A DNA stretch of 64,000 nt from Nostoc sp. UHCC 0702 (lineage in GTDB: Bacteria > Cyanobacteriota > Cyanobacteriia > Cyanobacteriales > Nostocaceae). Positions 1 through 8,480 of the stretch are shown here, piece by piece; positions within the stretch are counted from its first letter, which is position 1; every line of letters begins with the position of its first letter. Position numbers and translations under genes: made by a program. The notes below the pieces were generated by a model. It made no database searches. It was given only the letters and a program-made list of their open reading frames with translations, and was not told where the DNA came from. Location of the stretch: contig CP071065.1 in the NCBI GenBank assembly GCA_017164015.1, forward strand, positions 5,656,091 to 5,720,090. The letters run 5' to 3'.

Positions 1-239
1 GAGACGAATGCTTGCTTTAAAGCTATGAGAATTTTTTGCATAAAAAAACCTTCCTAGTTGACTGTTACAAGCCTTTGTCATGCAGAATATAGTGAATATG
101 CAACTAAAATGCATAACAGCTTAACAATATCTAAGGCTCACAGGCATCCTAAGTGTTGAGGTAGAGTTGTTACTTCTACCCAAGGGTATATTAATTTATA
201 CTGCACATATTACAGAATAATCAAACTTTAGCACTAATA

Positions 240-498
240 AAAAATATGACGTTGCAGAATAGAAATATGGGCGTTGCTGAATTGAAGTATGATATCATGT
301 CCGTTTAAACACTTATGATATCTGTGGAGGTCGGTAATTGGGAATTCGTAATTGGTAATTGGTAATTGGTTTTGAGTATTACCTAGTCGCGCGGCTGTCG
401 GTAAACCCGCCCAGGGCGCTGTCTCCCCAACGCGCTGCTTCGTCTTTGCGCGAAACAAAATTCATACTCTTAATCAGCAACGCCAAAAATATGACGTT
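240..498. repeat. Composite repeat island at left edge
   Basis: A 14-bp direct repeat AAAAATATGACGTT occurs at 240-253 and 485-498. Inside it GGCGTTGCTGA (270-280) faces its exact inverse at 474-484. A partial, inverted copy of the window-wide family A element lies at about 291-370 (see 12823-12979), including a short GGTAATT STRR. The layout resembles an element with a target duplication, but no transposase is present. I see no convincing gene in 1-591. Confidence 0.5.
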
Positions 499-591
499 TT
501 AATTTTTCATTGCTGGCTGTTCACAGTCTTCAGTCTTCCACTACGCGTATTATTGTAATTTGGGAAATTTGCCGTAGTATGAAGTGATTTT

Positions 592-1758
592 ATGAATTTA
601 CCTTCTGCATATCCACCAATTGATCAGGCAACGCTGACAACTGTTGTACGTCGTCTACTTGGTAGGGCAAATGCTCAATTGGGCGAATGGCAAGCCAAAC
701 CCATCGCTCACCATATCATCAATAATGTTACAGCAGGTTTGCAGCGTATTGTTGGTGTTGCTAGCGATCGCAACGAAAATTTTTCTTGGTCGGTGATTCT
801 CAAGATTCTCCACCTCAAACCAGAAGATTCTGCTGCAATTTTCAATTCTTCACAAGACCCCACACACTGGAATTACTGGCAGCGTGAAGCTTTAGCGTAT
901 ACATCAGGAATACTCAATAATTTGACCGATGATTTGGTAGCACCGCGTTGCTTCGCTACTACTGAACCGTCTGCTAATGTTGTTTGGCTGTGGCTGGAGG
1001 ATATTCAAGGTATTCCTGGTACAGCTTGGTCGTTAGAACGCTTTGGTTTAGCGGCGCGTCACCTTGGTTATCTCCAAGGAACTTATGCACTGACGCAATC
1101 ATTACCTACTGAGCCTTGGTTGAGTCGTGATTGGCATCGAGCATGGGTATCCAATATTGATTATACAGCTAATGAAGAGTTGCGAGAATTATCTGCATCA
1201 GGGCATCCACTGCTCAAAGGATTGTTTACCTCCACTGATTGCGATCGCATGATGCGTTTATGGAGCGATCGCAATCTTCTCTTCGATGCTGTAGATCAAG
1301 CACCACGCAGCCTCTGCCATTTTGATATCTCACCCAACAACTTGTTTGCTCGACATAACGCCCAAGGCAATGACCAGACCGTCATTATAGACTGGTCTTT
1401 TGTTGGGCATGGTGTCTTAGGAATGGATATTGTAAATTTTATTTTAGACAGCGTTTTTTTAATGTTCGTTGATGGTTCATTACTAATACCCCTAGAACAG
1501 CTAGTGTTTGCAGAATACTTAGCTGGGTTGCGTTCTGCTGGCTGGAATGGGGATCAGCGTGTGGTGCTATTTGTCTACGCTGCGGTGGCTGCACTTCACT
1601 TTGGTTTACTTGGGGGGAGGTTATTAAAACTAGTACAAAACCAATCCCGTCACAGTTGGCTTGAGCAACGCTTTGGGCAGTCTATTGACCAGATTATCAC
1701 ATCAAGAGCGATCGCTATTACTCACGCATTAGATTTGGCAGAACAAGCTCGATTATAA
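592..1758 (+). CDS. Aminoglycoside phosphotransferase (APH)-family kinase
   Basis: This 388-residue protein looks like a small-molecule kinase of the APH/choline kinase fold. The Brenner-type catalytic loop is visible as CHFDISPNN near residue 243, with catalytic Asp and metal-binding Asn. It is followed about 25 residues later by VIIDWSFVG, equivalent to the DFG motif. The C-terminal half is hydrophobic and helical, as usual for APH proteins. The phosphate acceptor cannot be read from sequence, and the name does not imply antibiotic resistance here. The ATG at 592 follows an AT-rich leader with no clear Shine-Dalgarno site. The gene stands alone between two repeat islands. Family assignment is good, substrate unknown. 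Confidence 0.8.
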   Translation: MNLPSAYPPIDQATLTTVVRRLLGRANAQLGEWQAKPIAHHIINNVTAGLQRIVGVASDRNENFSWSVILKILHLKPEDSAAIFNSSQDPTHWNYWQREALAYTSGILNNLTDDLVAPRCFATTEPSANVVWLWLEDIQGIPGTAWSLERFGLAARHLGYLQGTYALTQSLPTEPWLSRDWHRAWVSNIDYTANEELRELSASGHPLLKGLFTSTDCDRMMRLWSDRNLLFDAVDQAPRSLCHFDISPNNLFARHNAQGNDQTVIIDWSFVGHGVLGMDIVNFILDSVFLMFVDGSLLIPLEQLVFAEYLAGLRSAGWNGDQRVVLFVYAAVAALHFGLLGGRLLKLVQNQSRHSWLEQRFGQSIDQIITSRAIAITHALDLAEQARL

Positions 1759-1779
1759 CAGGGCGGGGGAGAGGTTTGA

Positions 1780-1984
1780 AGCTGCGGAGGCGGCTTTGTT
1801 AATGCATTGGCTTGCATTGTGAATGCGGAGGCGGCCTTGTTAATGCATTGGCTTGCATTGCGAATGCAGGGGCGGCCTTGTTAATGCAGCGGCTTGCATT
1901 GCGAATGCGGAGGCGGCCTTGTTAATACATTGGCTTGCATTGTGAATGCATCCACCTGCATTATTAATGCATCAACTTGCAAAA
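1780..1984. repeat. 41-bp tandem repeat, about five units
   Basis: Units start at about 1780, 1821, 1862, 1903 and 1944, with an exact spacing of 41 bp. Each carries GAATGCGGAGGCGGCC and then TTAATGCATTGGCTTGCATT. The last unit is degenerate. The unit is much longer than the heptamers that dominate other spacers, and it directly follows the APH-like gene. Confidence 0.85.
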
Positions 1985-1998
1985 ATTAACCCATCCTT

Positions 1999-2222
1999 AT
2001 ATCAAGTTCGGCTAATTACTTACGATATAGTCGGTTTGCTTGGTAATAGGTAATGGCTAATGGGTAATAGGTAATACTCAAAACCAATTACCAATTACCA
2101 ATTACCAATTACCAATTACCAATTACCAATTCCCAATTCCCAATTCCCAATTCCCAATTCCCAATTACCAATTCCCAATTCCCAATTCCCAATTCCCAAT
2201 TCCCAATTCCCAATTCCCAATA
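1999..2222 (+). repeat. Family A MITE-like element expanded by a CAATTACC/CAATTCC STRR
   Basis: Starts with ATATCAAGTTCGGCTAATTA, the same left end as at 12823. After about 80 bp of shared sequence it runs into roughly 130 bp of CAATTAC and CAATTCC heptamers (about 2085-2220). The usual right end (ACATGATAT...) is not recognisable, so the element is probably truncated or overwritten by the STRR. Confidence 0.7.
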
Positions 2223-2240
2223 CTTCCACGAGGGTTTGAG

Positions 2241-2936
2241 GTGCTAGAACTTTCTCCCGTCTGTCCCCTTGGCACCAACTCAGTTGTGGCGACGGTTAAC
2301 CAAAATAAAGTACTCACCACCATTCGTAATACAGAAGTGACTGCGGATGTAACAAATGTGATGGCGCTGGAGTGTGCAAAGCGGCGACGAGCATTTTCTG
2401 CTAAAGGTATACCCGCACATCAGCTAACAAAGTTGTGCGCTAGCCATCGCCTGCTACGCACCCAAGGAATGTCTGGGCCGGCGACATTCCCACATTTTCG
2501 TTTGCTGGGTCTGTGTACAGGAGGACGTGACATCGGCTCTGATCAATTTGAAATTGAGTCTCTCACAGAACATCTAGAATTTTATTTTCAGCTTTTTGAT
2601 GCAGCTAATCAAGTTGGGTTTGCGATCGCAAATGTGCGTGTCACCTTGACCGCATTTGATCAAGTCCGCTACAATACACTGCAAACTTCCGTACTCGAAA
2701 AACTCGCCGCCAAATATGCGGGGATCAGTTTTGCTTTTGATCAAGAACGTGAAACTGGACGTGGCTACTATCAAAGTGCTGGATTCCACATCTACGCTTG
2801 TGACTCATCGAGAACCGAGTATTTTCTTGTAGATGGTGGATTTACCGATTGGACGCAGAAATTACTGAACAACAAAAAAGAACGATTGCTCATTAGTGGG
2901 ATCGGAAGTGAGCGGTTTGTGTTTTGCTTTGGATAA
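2241..2936 (+). CDS. Hypothetical protein, possibly missing its N-terminus
   Basis: I do not recognise this family with confidence. The 231-residue product is soluble, has no signal peptide, and its first residues already look like the interior of a folded domain (CPLGTNSVV, then TTIRNTEV and ALECAKRRR). A second block contains [15 protein letters not shown]. The layout is faintly reminiscent of class II aminoacyl-tRNA synthetase-like cores, but that is only an impression. The only available start is GTG at 2241, immediately downstream of the STRR. That heptamer repeat has no stop in this frame, so the upstream boundary is unclear. The gene may have lost its 5' end when the repeat element arrived. 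Confidence 0.5.
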
Positions 2937-3045
2937 TAGTATTTTAGATTTTAGATTTTAGATTTTGTATTTTGGATTGGAAATCGCCTTCTCTGTGTGA
3001 ATTGAGTGAATCTACCTGATTGTATACTTTGCTCAGATAGAGAAA

Positions 3046-5130
3046 ATGTTCACCACTAAATTAAATGTAGAAACGAGCATGTCTATTTTTCAGTTGAGAG
3101 TTCGTTGGTTGAGTCAGGTGAATACTATCAATTTGGGTTCTGTAAAATTACGTTTGATAGTTACATTTGCTATCTTTTTTTTAGCAGGAATCACGGCTAC
3201 TGTGGCAGAAGTCACAAAAGCAGCAAAACCAAATTTTACATTGCAACTCTTACACACTTCTGACCAAGAAGCAGGTGTGCCGGCGTTGCAGGATGCACCA
3301 AATTTTTCTGCGGTGCTGAATGCACTTAAAAATCAGGATGCTAATCGTGACGGTAAGCCTGATTATCTTAATACTTTAATTCTCTCCTCTGGTGATGCTT
3401 ATATTCCCAGCCCCTTCTTATTTGCTAGTGATACAGTATTTGGTGGTCAGGGAAGAGGTGATATCTTAATTCAAAATGCCCTTGGTTTTAATGCGATCGC
3501 TTTTGGCAATCACGAATTTGACTTAGGTACTGCTGTTGTTGCGGACTTAATTCAAGCTAATGAAAATTACCCAGGTACACAATTCCCCTATCTCAGCAGC
3601 AACTTAGACTTCAGCACTGATCAAGATTTGGCAAAATTAGTTACTGCTGATGGACAAGAAGCAAGTAAAATACCTAACAAAATTGCCCGTAGCACTATCA
3701 TCACTGTAAATGGTGAAAAAATTGCTGTGGTTGGGGCGACAACTCCCACACTACCAACTATTTCTTCAAGCGGTGGTGTGACAGTGTTACCCAAAAATTT
3801 TAATGACAGAAATGCAGCAGACATCGCCGCTTTAGCTGCTGAGATTCAAACTTCTGTTAATACACTGCTGACAAAAAACCCAGAGATTAACAAAGTTATT
3901 CTCCTGACACATATGCAGCAAATTGCCATTGAACTCAAGCTGGCCCAATTACTGAAAAAAGTAGATATCATCGTCGCTGGTGGTTCCAATACCTTGTTAG
4001 CTGACAAGACAGACCGTCTGCGAGTGGGTGACAAACCTGCTGGAACTTATCCAATTATTCAAAAAGCAGCAGATGGTAATCCCATAGCCGTAGTCAACAC
4101 CGACGGAAACTATCGCTATGTTGGTCGTTTGGTTGTGGCTTTTGATGGTAATGGAGTGATTATTCCTAAAAGTATTAACCCCAAAATCAGCGGTGCTTAC
4201 GCTACTGATTCCCAAGGTGTAATAGCTGTCAATGGAAAACCAGACCCCAAAATTGTCGCCATTACAACAGCAATCAAAAAAGTAATTATTGCCCAAGATG
4301 GTAAAATTTTCGGGAAAAGCAACGTCTTCCTCAACGGTTTGCGGCGTGATGTCCGCACCCAAGAAACCAACTTAGGAAATCTAGCAGCCGATGCTAATTT
4401 AGCGATCGCCAAGAGTTACGATTCTAAAACAGTCATCTCCATCAAAAATGCTGGTAGTATCCGCGATAACATCGGCGTATACACCTTTCCCCCAGGTTCC
4501 ACTCGTCCAGAAGATGTAATCAGATTACCACCCCAAGCCAACCCTGTAGCAGGTAAAAAAGACGGAGAAATTTCCCAACTTGATATTGCCAATGCACAGC
4601 GGTTTAATAATAGTTTGACACTCATCACCTTAACCGCCGCAGAATTACAAACTGTGATTGAACACAGCGTTGCAGCCATCACACCAGGTGCCACACCAGG
4701 GAGTTTTCCCCAAGTTGCGGGATTAGCTTTTAGCTTTGACCCAGATTTGCCAGCTGGTAAACGTGTTAAATCATTAGCTATCAAAGACAACAAAGGTAAA
4801 ATCATCGATGTAGTAATCAAAAATGGCAACTTAGTAGGTGATCCCAATCGCACCTTCCGCACCGTGACTTTAACCTTTTTAGCAACTGGTGGTGATGGTT
4901 ATCCTTTCCCTAAAACACAACGAGTTGATTTAATATCAAAAGACACTGACCCCAGCAAACGCACCGGCTTAGCCACCTTTGCACCTGATGGTTCTGAACA
5001 AGATGCACTTGCAGAATATTTAGCTGCTAACTTCAGACAAACTCCATTTACTCAAAAAGATGTGCCACCAGCGGAAGATACCCGCATTCAAAATCTGAAA
5101 TATCGTCAAGATGTGGTGTTGTTAAAATAA
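3046..5130 (+). CDS. Bifunctional metallophosphatase/5'-nucleotidase-like exported protein
   Basis: A 694-residue UshA-type protein. It has an N-terminal hydrophobic segment (about residues 35-55, signal peptide or anchor), a metallophosphatase domain (about 60-340) and a 5'-nucleotidase C-terminal domain (about 420-690). Visible motifs are HTSDQEAG, LSSGDAYIPS, FGNHEFDLG and LLTHMQQI. The canonical GGHSH/GHSQ metal-ligand motif is replaced by VAGGSNTLL, and the usual NDHHG is SDQEA. It therefore belongs to a divergent branch whose metal site differs from E. coli UshA. It probably hydrolyses phosphate esters outside the cytoplasm. The start could also be the Met at codon 12. No obvious pho box was identified. 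Confidence 0.8.
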   Translation: MFTTKLNVETSMSIFQLRVRWLSQVNTINLGSVKLRLIVTFAIFFLAGITATVAEVTKAAKPNFTLQLLHTSDQEAGVPALQDAPNFSAVLNALKNQDANRDGKPDYLNTLILSSGDAYIPSPFLFASDTVFGGQGRGDILIQNALGFNAIAFGNHEFDLGTAVVADLIQANENYPGTQFPYLSSNLDFSTDQDLAKLVTADGQEASKIPNKIARSTIITVNGEKIAVVGATTPTLPTISSSGGVTVLPKNFNDRNAADIAALAAEIQTSVNTLLTKNPEINKVILLTHMQQIAIELKLAQLLKKVDIIVAGGSNTLLADKTDRLRVGDKPAGTYPIIQKAADGNPIAVVNTDGNYRYVGRLVVAFDGNGVIIPKSINPKISGAYATDSQGVIAVNGKPDPKIVAITTAIKKVIIAQDGKIFGKSNVFLNGLRRDVRTQETNLGNLAADANLAIAKSYDSKTVISIKNAGSIRDNIGVYTFPPGSTRPEDVIRLPPQANPVAGKKDGEISQLDIANAQRFNNSLTLITLTAAELQTVIEHSVAAITPGATPGSFPQVAGLAFSFDPDLPAGKRVKSLAIKDNKGKIIDVVIKNGNLVGDPNRTFRTVTLTFLATGGDGYPFPKTQRVDLISKDTDPSKRTGLATFAPDGSEQDALAEYLAANFRQTPFTQKDVPPAEDTRIQNLKYRQDVVLLK

Positions 5131-5151
5131 AAAAACCTAACAATAACTAAA

Positions 5152-5296
5152 CGTGAATTCGACGAACCTTTCCTTCCCAACCTCCCTCTCCTTTTAGGAA
5201 AGGGAGGAAGCAACGAAAAATTATGATTTTGGCTCCCCTCTCCGCGTCGGAGAGGGGTTGGGGGAGAGGTCTAAACGGCAATTGTCGAACTCACAT
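5152..5296. repeat. MITE-like inverted-repeat element
   Basis: The left end CGTGAATTCGACGAAC is matched by an imperfect inverse at about 5282-5296 (TTGTCGAACTCACAT). The core holds two C/G-rich hairpins of the type CCCTCTCC...GGAGAGGGG. No coding potential. It may also serve as a transcription barrier after the metallophosphatase gene. Confidence 0.5.
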
Positions 5297-5320
5297 TAAC
5301 TCAATGTAACTAATAATTTT

Positions 5321-5836
5321 ATGCCATTGTTAGAAACATTATCTACGCCTCGCGTAATAGGCGATCGCTTGCGAATTGAACATTTTGATTTGCTTTGCAA
5401 AATGCATCAAGACCCCAAAGTTATGGCAACTCTAGCAGGAGTTCGTTCCAATGAAGAAACACAGCTAATTATCCAAGAAAATCTGCAACATTGGGAACGT
5501 CACGGTTTTGGTTTATGGGTATTTCGAGACAAAATAGACAATCGTTTTGTTGGTCGTGCCGGTCTTCGCCATGTCCATGTAGAAGGTAAAGATGAAGTAG
5601 AGTTAGCTTACGCTTTAATGTCAGAATTTTGGGGTAAAGGATTGGCAACAGAAATAGGTGAAGCCATCTTAAAAGTAGGTTTTGAACAACTAAAGTTACC
5701 AGAGGTAGTTTGCTTCACCATGACAACCAATTTCGCATCACAGCGGGTTATGCAAAAGCTAGGATTTCAATACGAACGTGATTTTATCCGCGCCAACTTA
5801 CCCCATGTATTTTATCGTTTGAAAGTTTCAATTTGA
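5321..5836 (+). CDS. GNAT family N-acetyltransferase (RimJ/RimL type)
   Basis: A 171-residue acetyltransferase of the Acetyltransf_3 group. The N-terminus ETLSTPRVIGDRLRIEHFD is the usual beta-1 start of RimJ/RimL-like proteins. A central ELAYALMSEFWGKGLATEIGEAI holds the acetyl-CoA pyrophosphate-binding Gx(G/A) loop (GKGLAT). The C-terminal ASQRVMQKLGFQYE segment is the characteristic beta-6/beta-7 region. It transfers an acetyl group from acetyl-CoA to an amino group; the substrate cannot be predicted. The ATG at 5321 starts just after an inverted-repeat element. Monocistronic. Confidence 0.85.
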   Translation: MPLLETLSTPRVIGDRLRIEHFDLLCKMHQDPKVMATLAGVRSNEETQLIIQENLQHWERHGFGLWVFRDKIDNRFVGRAGLRHVHVEGKDEVELAYALMSEFWGKGLATEIGEAILKVGFEQLKLPEVVCFTMTTNFASQRVMQKLGFQYERDFIRANLPHVFYRLKVSI

Positions 5837-5946
5837 CAACTGACCACTGACAACTGACCACTAACAACTGACAACTGACAACTGACAACTGACCACTGAC
5901 AACTAACAACTGACCACTAACCACTGACAACTGACCACTGACAACC
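5834..5946. repeat. STRR of TGACAAC / TGACCAC type
   Basis: About sixteen heptamers alternating TGACAAC, TGACCAC and TAACAAC fill the space between the GNAT stop codon and the next gene. The inverse type (TTAGTTG/TCAGTTG) recurs at 14774-14850. Confidence 0.9.
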
Positions 5947-5964
5947 TTATCTTATGATTTGAAA

Positions 5965-6744
5965 ATGCCTATTTATGATTCCATTGGACAAGAATATACA
6001 AAAACTCGTATTCCTGACATTCGTATTGTCAATAAATTAATTGAATTGCTCAATCAGCCAAAAGATAGTATTATAGCCGATATTGGGGCTGGTACTGGTG
6101 GTTACAGTCGAGCGATCGCTAACCAAGGATATTCTGTTTATGCCATAGAACCTTCAAAAATTATGCGATCGCAGTCCATACAACATCCTCAAGTGAAATG
6201 GTTCACTGGCTATGTAGAAACTCTTCCCTTACCAGACAAATCTGTTGATGCAGTCATAAGTATCTTGGCAATTCATCACTTTTCTAATTTAGAAAAAGCC
6301 TTTAGTGAAATGCATCGAATTGTGAAATCTGGGGCAATTGTTTTATTGAGCTTTGATATTAGATTTGCTCAAAAAATATGGCTTTACGATTACTTTCCTT
6401 GGCTTTGGGAAGATGCACTACGATTTCTCCCCCTCCATGAACAGATAAACCTGATTCAAACAAATACTCAAAGACATGTTGAAGCTTTTCCTTTAATGTT
6501 GCCCTATGATTTATCTGATTTGTTTGCCGCAGCAGCTTGGAGACGACCGCAATTGTACCTCAAACCAGAAGTACGTGCGGGAATATCGTCTTTCGCTTTA
6601 GCCGATGCGAGTTTAGTTGAACCAGGATTGAAGTCACTCGCCGCAGATTTGAGTAATGGTGAATGGCAAGCAAAGTATGGAGATATCTGCAAAATCACAG
6701 AAATTGATCTAGGTTATCGTTTCCTACGCGCAACACTTGATTAG
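5965..6744 (+). CDS. Class I SAM-dependent methyltransferase
   Basis: A soluble methyltransferase of about 259 residues. Motif I is IADIGAGTGGYSRAIA (about residue 38), followed by an acidic loop at YAIEPSKIM. Motif II/III is LPLPDKSVDAVISILAIHHF, and a post-I segment EKAFSEMHRIVKSGAIVLL is typical of the UbiE/COQ5-like Methyltransf_11 group. The substrate is unknown. A TTG at 5959 is in frame, but the ATG six bases later is preferred. The gene follows a STRR directly, so its promoter must lie in or before the repeat. Confidence 0.85.
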   Translation: MPIYDSIGQEYTKTRIPDIRIVNKLIELLNQPKDSIIADIGAGTGGYSRAIANQGYSVYAIEPSKIMRSQSIQHPQVKWFTGYVETLPLPDKSVDAVISILAIHHFSNLEKAFSEMHRIVKSGAIVLLSFDIRFAQKIWLYDYFPWLWEDALRFLPLHEQINLIQTNTQRHVEAFPLMLPYDLSDLFAAAAWRRPQLYLKPEVRAGISSFALADASLVEPGLKSLAADLSNGEWQAKYGDICKITEIDLGYRFLRATLD

Positions 6745-6823
6745 CAGAGGAACTCCAAAAAATCAATTATGCCGATAAATATTGGAAAGTTGGATAAGCC
6801 AAAGCACATCTAAATTGCATAAT

Positions 6824-6959
6824 CATATCATGTCCTTTGCTTATTACTTATAATATGTCCGCAGCGAGCGCAACGAAGGGAAGCGAAGCAATCCCAGAGT
6901 CTTTGTGATTGCTTCGCTTCCCTCGCAATTGACTTCTAATCAATCGGGCATGATATCAT
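6824..6959 (-). repeat. Family A MITE-like element, copy with hairpin core
   Basis: Begins ATATCATGTCCTTTGCTTATTA and ends GGGCATGATATCAT; the ends are inverted relatives of each other. The core contains an inverted GAAGGGAAGCGAAGCAATC / GATTGCTTCGCTTCCCTC pair (about 6877-6925), which would fold into a long hairpin. It abuts another copy. Confidence 0.75.
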
Positions 6960-7106
6960 ATCAAGTCCGGTTAATTAGTTATGATTACCACAGTCATTGC
7001 ACCCCACCCCTAACCCCTCCCCGTTCACGGGGAGGGGAGGGAAAGCGTAGCTTTCGCAGGGAGGGGTTCTTCGGTTTTTAGAAGTAATCAATCGGGCATG
7101 ATATCA
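6958..7106 (+). repeat. Family A MITE-like element, second copy in tandem
   Basis: Begins ATATCAAGTCCGGTTAATTA and ends CATGATATCA. The core is CCCCACCCCTAACCCCTCC with a GTTCACGGGGAGG hairpin and GGGTTCTTCGG. It is closely similar along its length to the copy at 41371-41521. The spacer continues to 7497 without a gene. Confidence 0.8.
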
Positions 7107-7155
7107 CTCGTCTTCGCGTAGCATCTAGGTAAGAAGAAGGCCGTTAACCAATAAC

Positions 7156-7440
7156 TGTAATCAGTCATCAGTCATCAGTCATCAGTCATCACAATTAGAT
7201 ATTTTGATTCACGCACTTTTACAACACACGCAAAAAGATTTATACTATTCAAAAAACCTGACACCAATTATGTTGATTATAAATTATTTACTATCCAATC
7301 CTTTACCCACAAACTATTCCTAGTGATACTAAGTCGCGAAGAGAAATAGCATCTAGAAATAAGCAAATAACATCTCCCTCATCCCCCCCATCCCCCTCAT
7401 CCCCCCCATCTCCCTCATCCCCCCCATCCCCCCATTAAAT
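7156..7440. repeat. Two STRRs: CAGTCAT and CATCCCCC types
   Basis: CAGTCAT heptamers lie at about 7158-7192. Blocks of CATCCCCC/CATCTCCCT lie at about 7375-7436. Between them is AT-rich sequence without coding potential. The promoter of the downstream peptidase gene must be in this region, but no clear -35/-10 pair was picked out. Confidence 0.8.
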
Positions 7441-7497
7441 GCAACTCGGCATGAGTAGCTGCACTTAACAAACAGCATTACACAAAACTCAAAACCC

Positions 7498-8379
7498 ATG
7501 ACAAGAAAAATATTAACAGGACTCAGTTCACAAGCCTACGAACATCCCTTTGATCGCCAGGCTTTAACAGCATTAAAAAAGATGCCTGGTATCTCCTTGC
7601 TACTCAAAAAAATCAACGAGTACGGCATCGATCGCCTACTAAGACTGCTAACCCTTGGTAGTGAAATCAAAGTTACGCCTCGGAATTTTCCTCAATTACA
7701 TCAGACACTTGTAGAAGCTTGCGAAATTCTTGATATTACTCCCCTTCCTGAACTACATCTGTCAAGAGGTCAAGGTCACGTCGATAGTTATAGTATTGGC
7801 GTGGAAAAACCCATAGTCGGTATCAATCTAGATGCAATGGAGTGGCTAAGCGCAGATGAATTGATTTACATCTTCGGGCACGAAATTGCTCACATTAAAA
7901 GTCAGCATATGATGTATCATCAAATGGCATTTGTGATGCCAGCTTTGAAACATTTGTTAAGCAGTACCACAATGGGATTCGGTGGTTTAGCGGCTAGTGG
8001 GTTAGAACTGGCTTTACATAATTGGCGGATGATGGCTGAGTTAACTGCCGATCGCGCGGGTTTGTTGGCTTGTCAAGATATTAACGTAGCAATCAACACA
8101 CTGCTGAAACTCGCGGGTTTACCAAATGAGTATTTGACTCCTCCTGTAATTGAAGATTTCCTTGTTCAAGCCCGCGAGTTTTCATCTGATAGCTTTGATA
8201 ATATAGATCAGGTCACAAAAATATTCAGCTATACTGAATACCATCTTTCCTGGGTAGTTATGCGTGCTAGTGAATTGTTGAAATGGATTGACTCAGGAGA
8301 ATATGATAATTTAATTCAAGATAACAATTTGAAGACACCAGAAGAAACAGAAAAGTGGAATTTTCTCACTTCTTGGTAA
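7498..8379 (+). CDS. M48 family metallopeptidase
   Basis: A 293-residue zinc protease. The gluzincin motif HEIAH is at residues 128-132, and the third zinc ligand is the Glu of MMAELTADRAG (about residue 181). Only short hydrophobic segments are present (around 145-170), so it is an Oma1/HtpX-like catalytic domain with weak or no membrane anchoring. It probably acts in protein quality control, but the substrate is unknown. The start ATG follows AAAACCC and has no strong Shine-Dalgarno site. A GC hairpin follows the gene at 8427. Confidence 0.88.
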   Translation: MTRKILTGLSSQAYEHPFDRQALTALKKMPGISLLLKKINEYGIDRLLRLLTLGSEIKVTPRNFPQLHQTLVEACEILDITPLPELHLSRGQGHVDSYSIGVEKPIVGINLDAMEWLSADELIYIFGHEIAHIKSQHMMYHQMAFVMPALKHLLSSTTMGFGGLAASGLELALHNWRMMAELTADRAGLLACQDINVAINTLLKLAGLPNEYLTPPVIEDFLVQAREFSSDSFDNIDQVTKIFSYTEYHLSWVVMRASELLKWIDSGEYDNLIQDNNLKTPEETEKWNFLTSW

Positions 8380-8426
8380 GCTAAAACACATTTACTTTGC
8401 ATAACTAAATTTTCTCAATTCTTCTG

Positions 8427-8448
8427 GGGTGGGCTGTCCGGCCCACCC
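8427..8448 (+). terminator. Hairpin downstream of the M48 gene
   Basis: GGGTGGGC and GCCCACCC form an 8-bp perfect stem with a 6-nt loop, 48 bp after the stop codon. There is no clear T-tract, so it may be a weak terminator or a dispersed repeat rather than a classical terminator. Confidence 0.45.
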
Positions 8449-8480
8449 AGTATATGTAAATTTTATAAGGATTTATATAA

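Noticed and set aside
234..458. 74-codon minus-strand ORF at the left edge
   Set aside because: It reads through STRR (QLPITNYEFPIT) and repeat-island sequence; no ribosome site or family pattern.
592..1758. Reading the APH-like gene as an antibiotic resistance gene
   Set aside because: Only the general kinase motifs are visible; no specific similarity to aminoglycoside-modifying enzymes can be argued from sequence.
7370..7440. Possible CRISPR-like array in the CATCCCCC repeats
   Set aside because: Units are 7-9 bp with no spacers; an ordinary STRR. The same applies to all other STRRs in the window.
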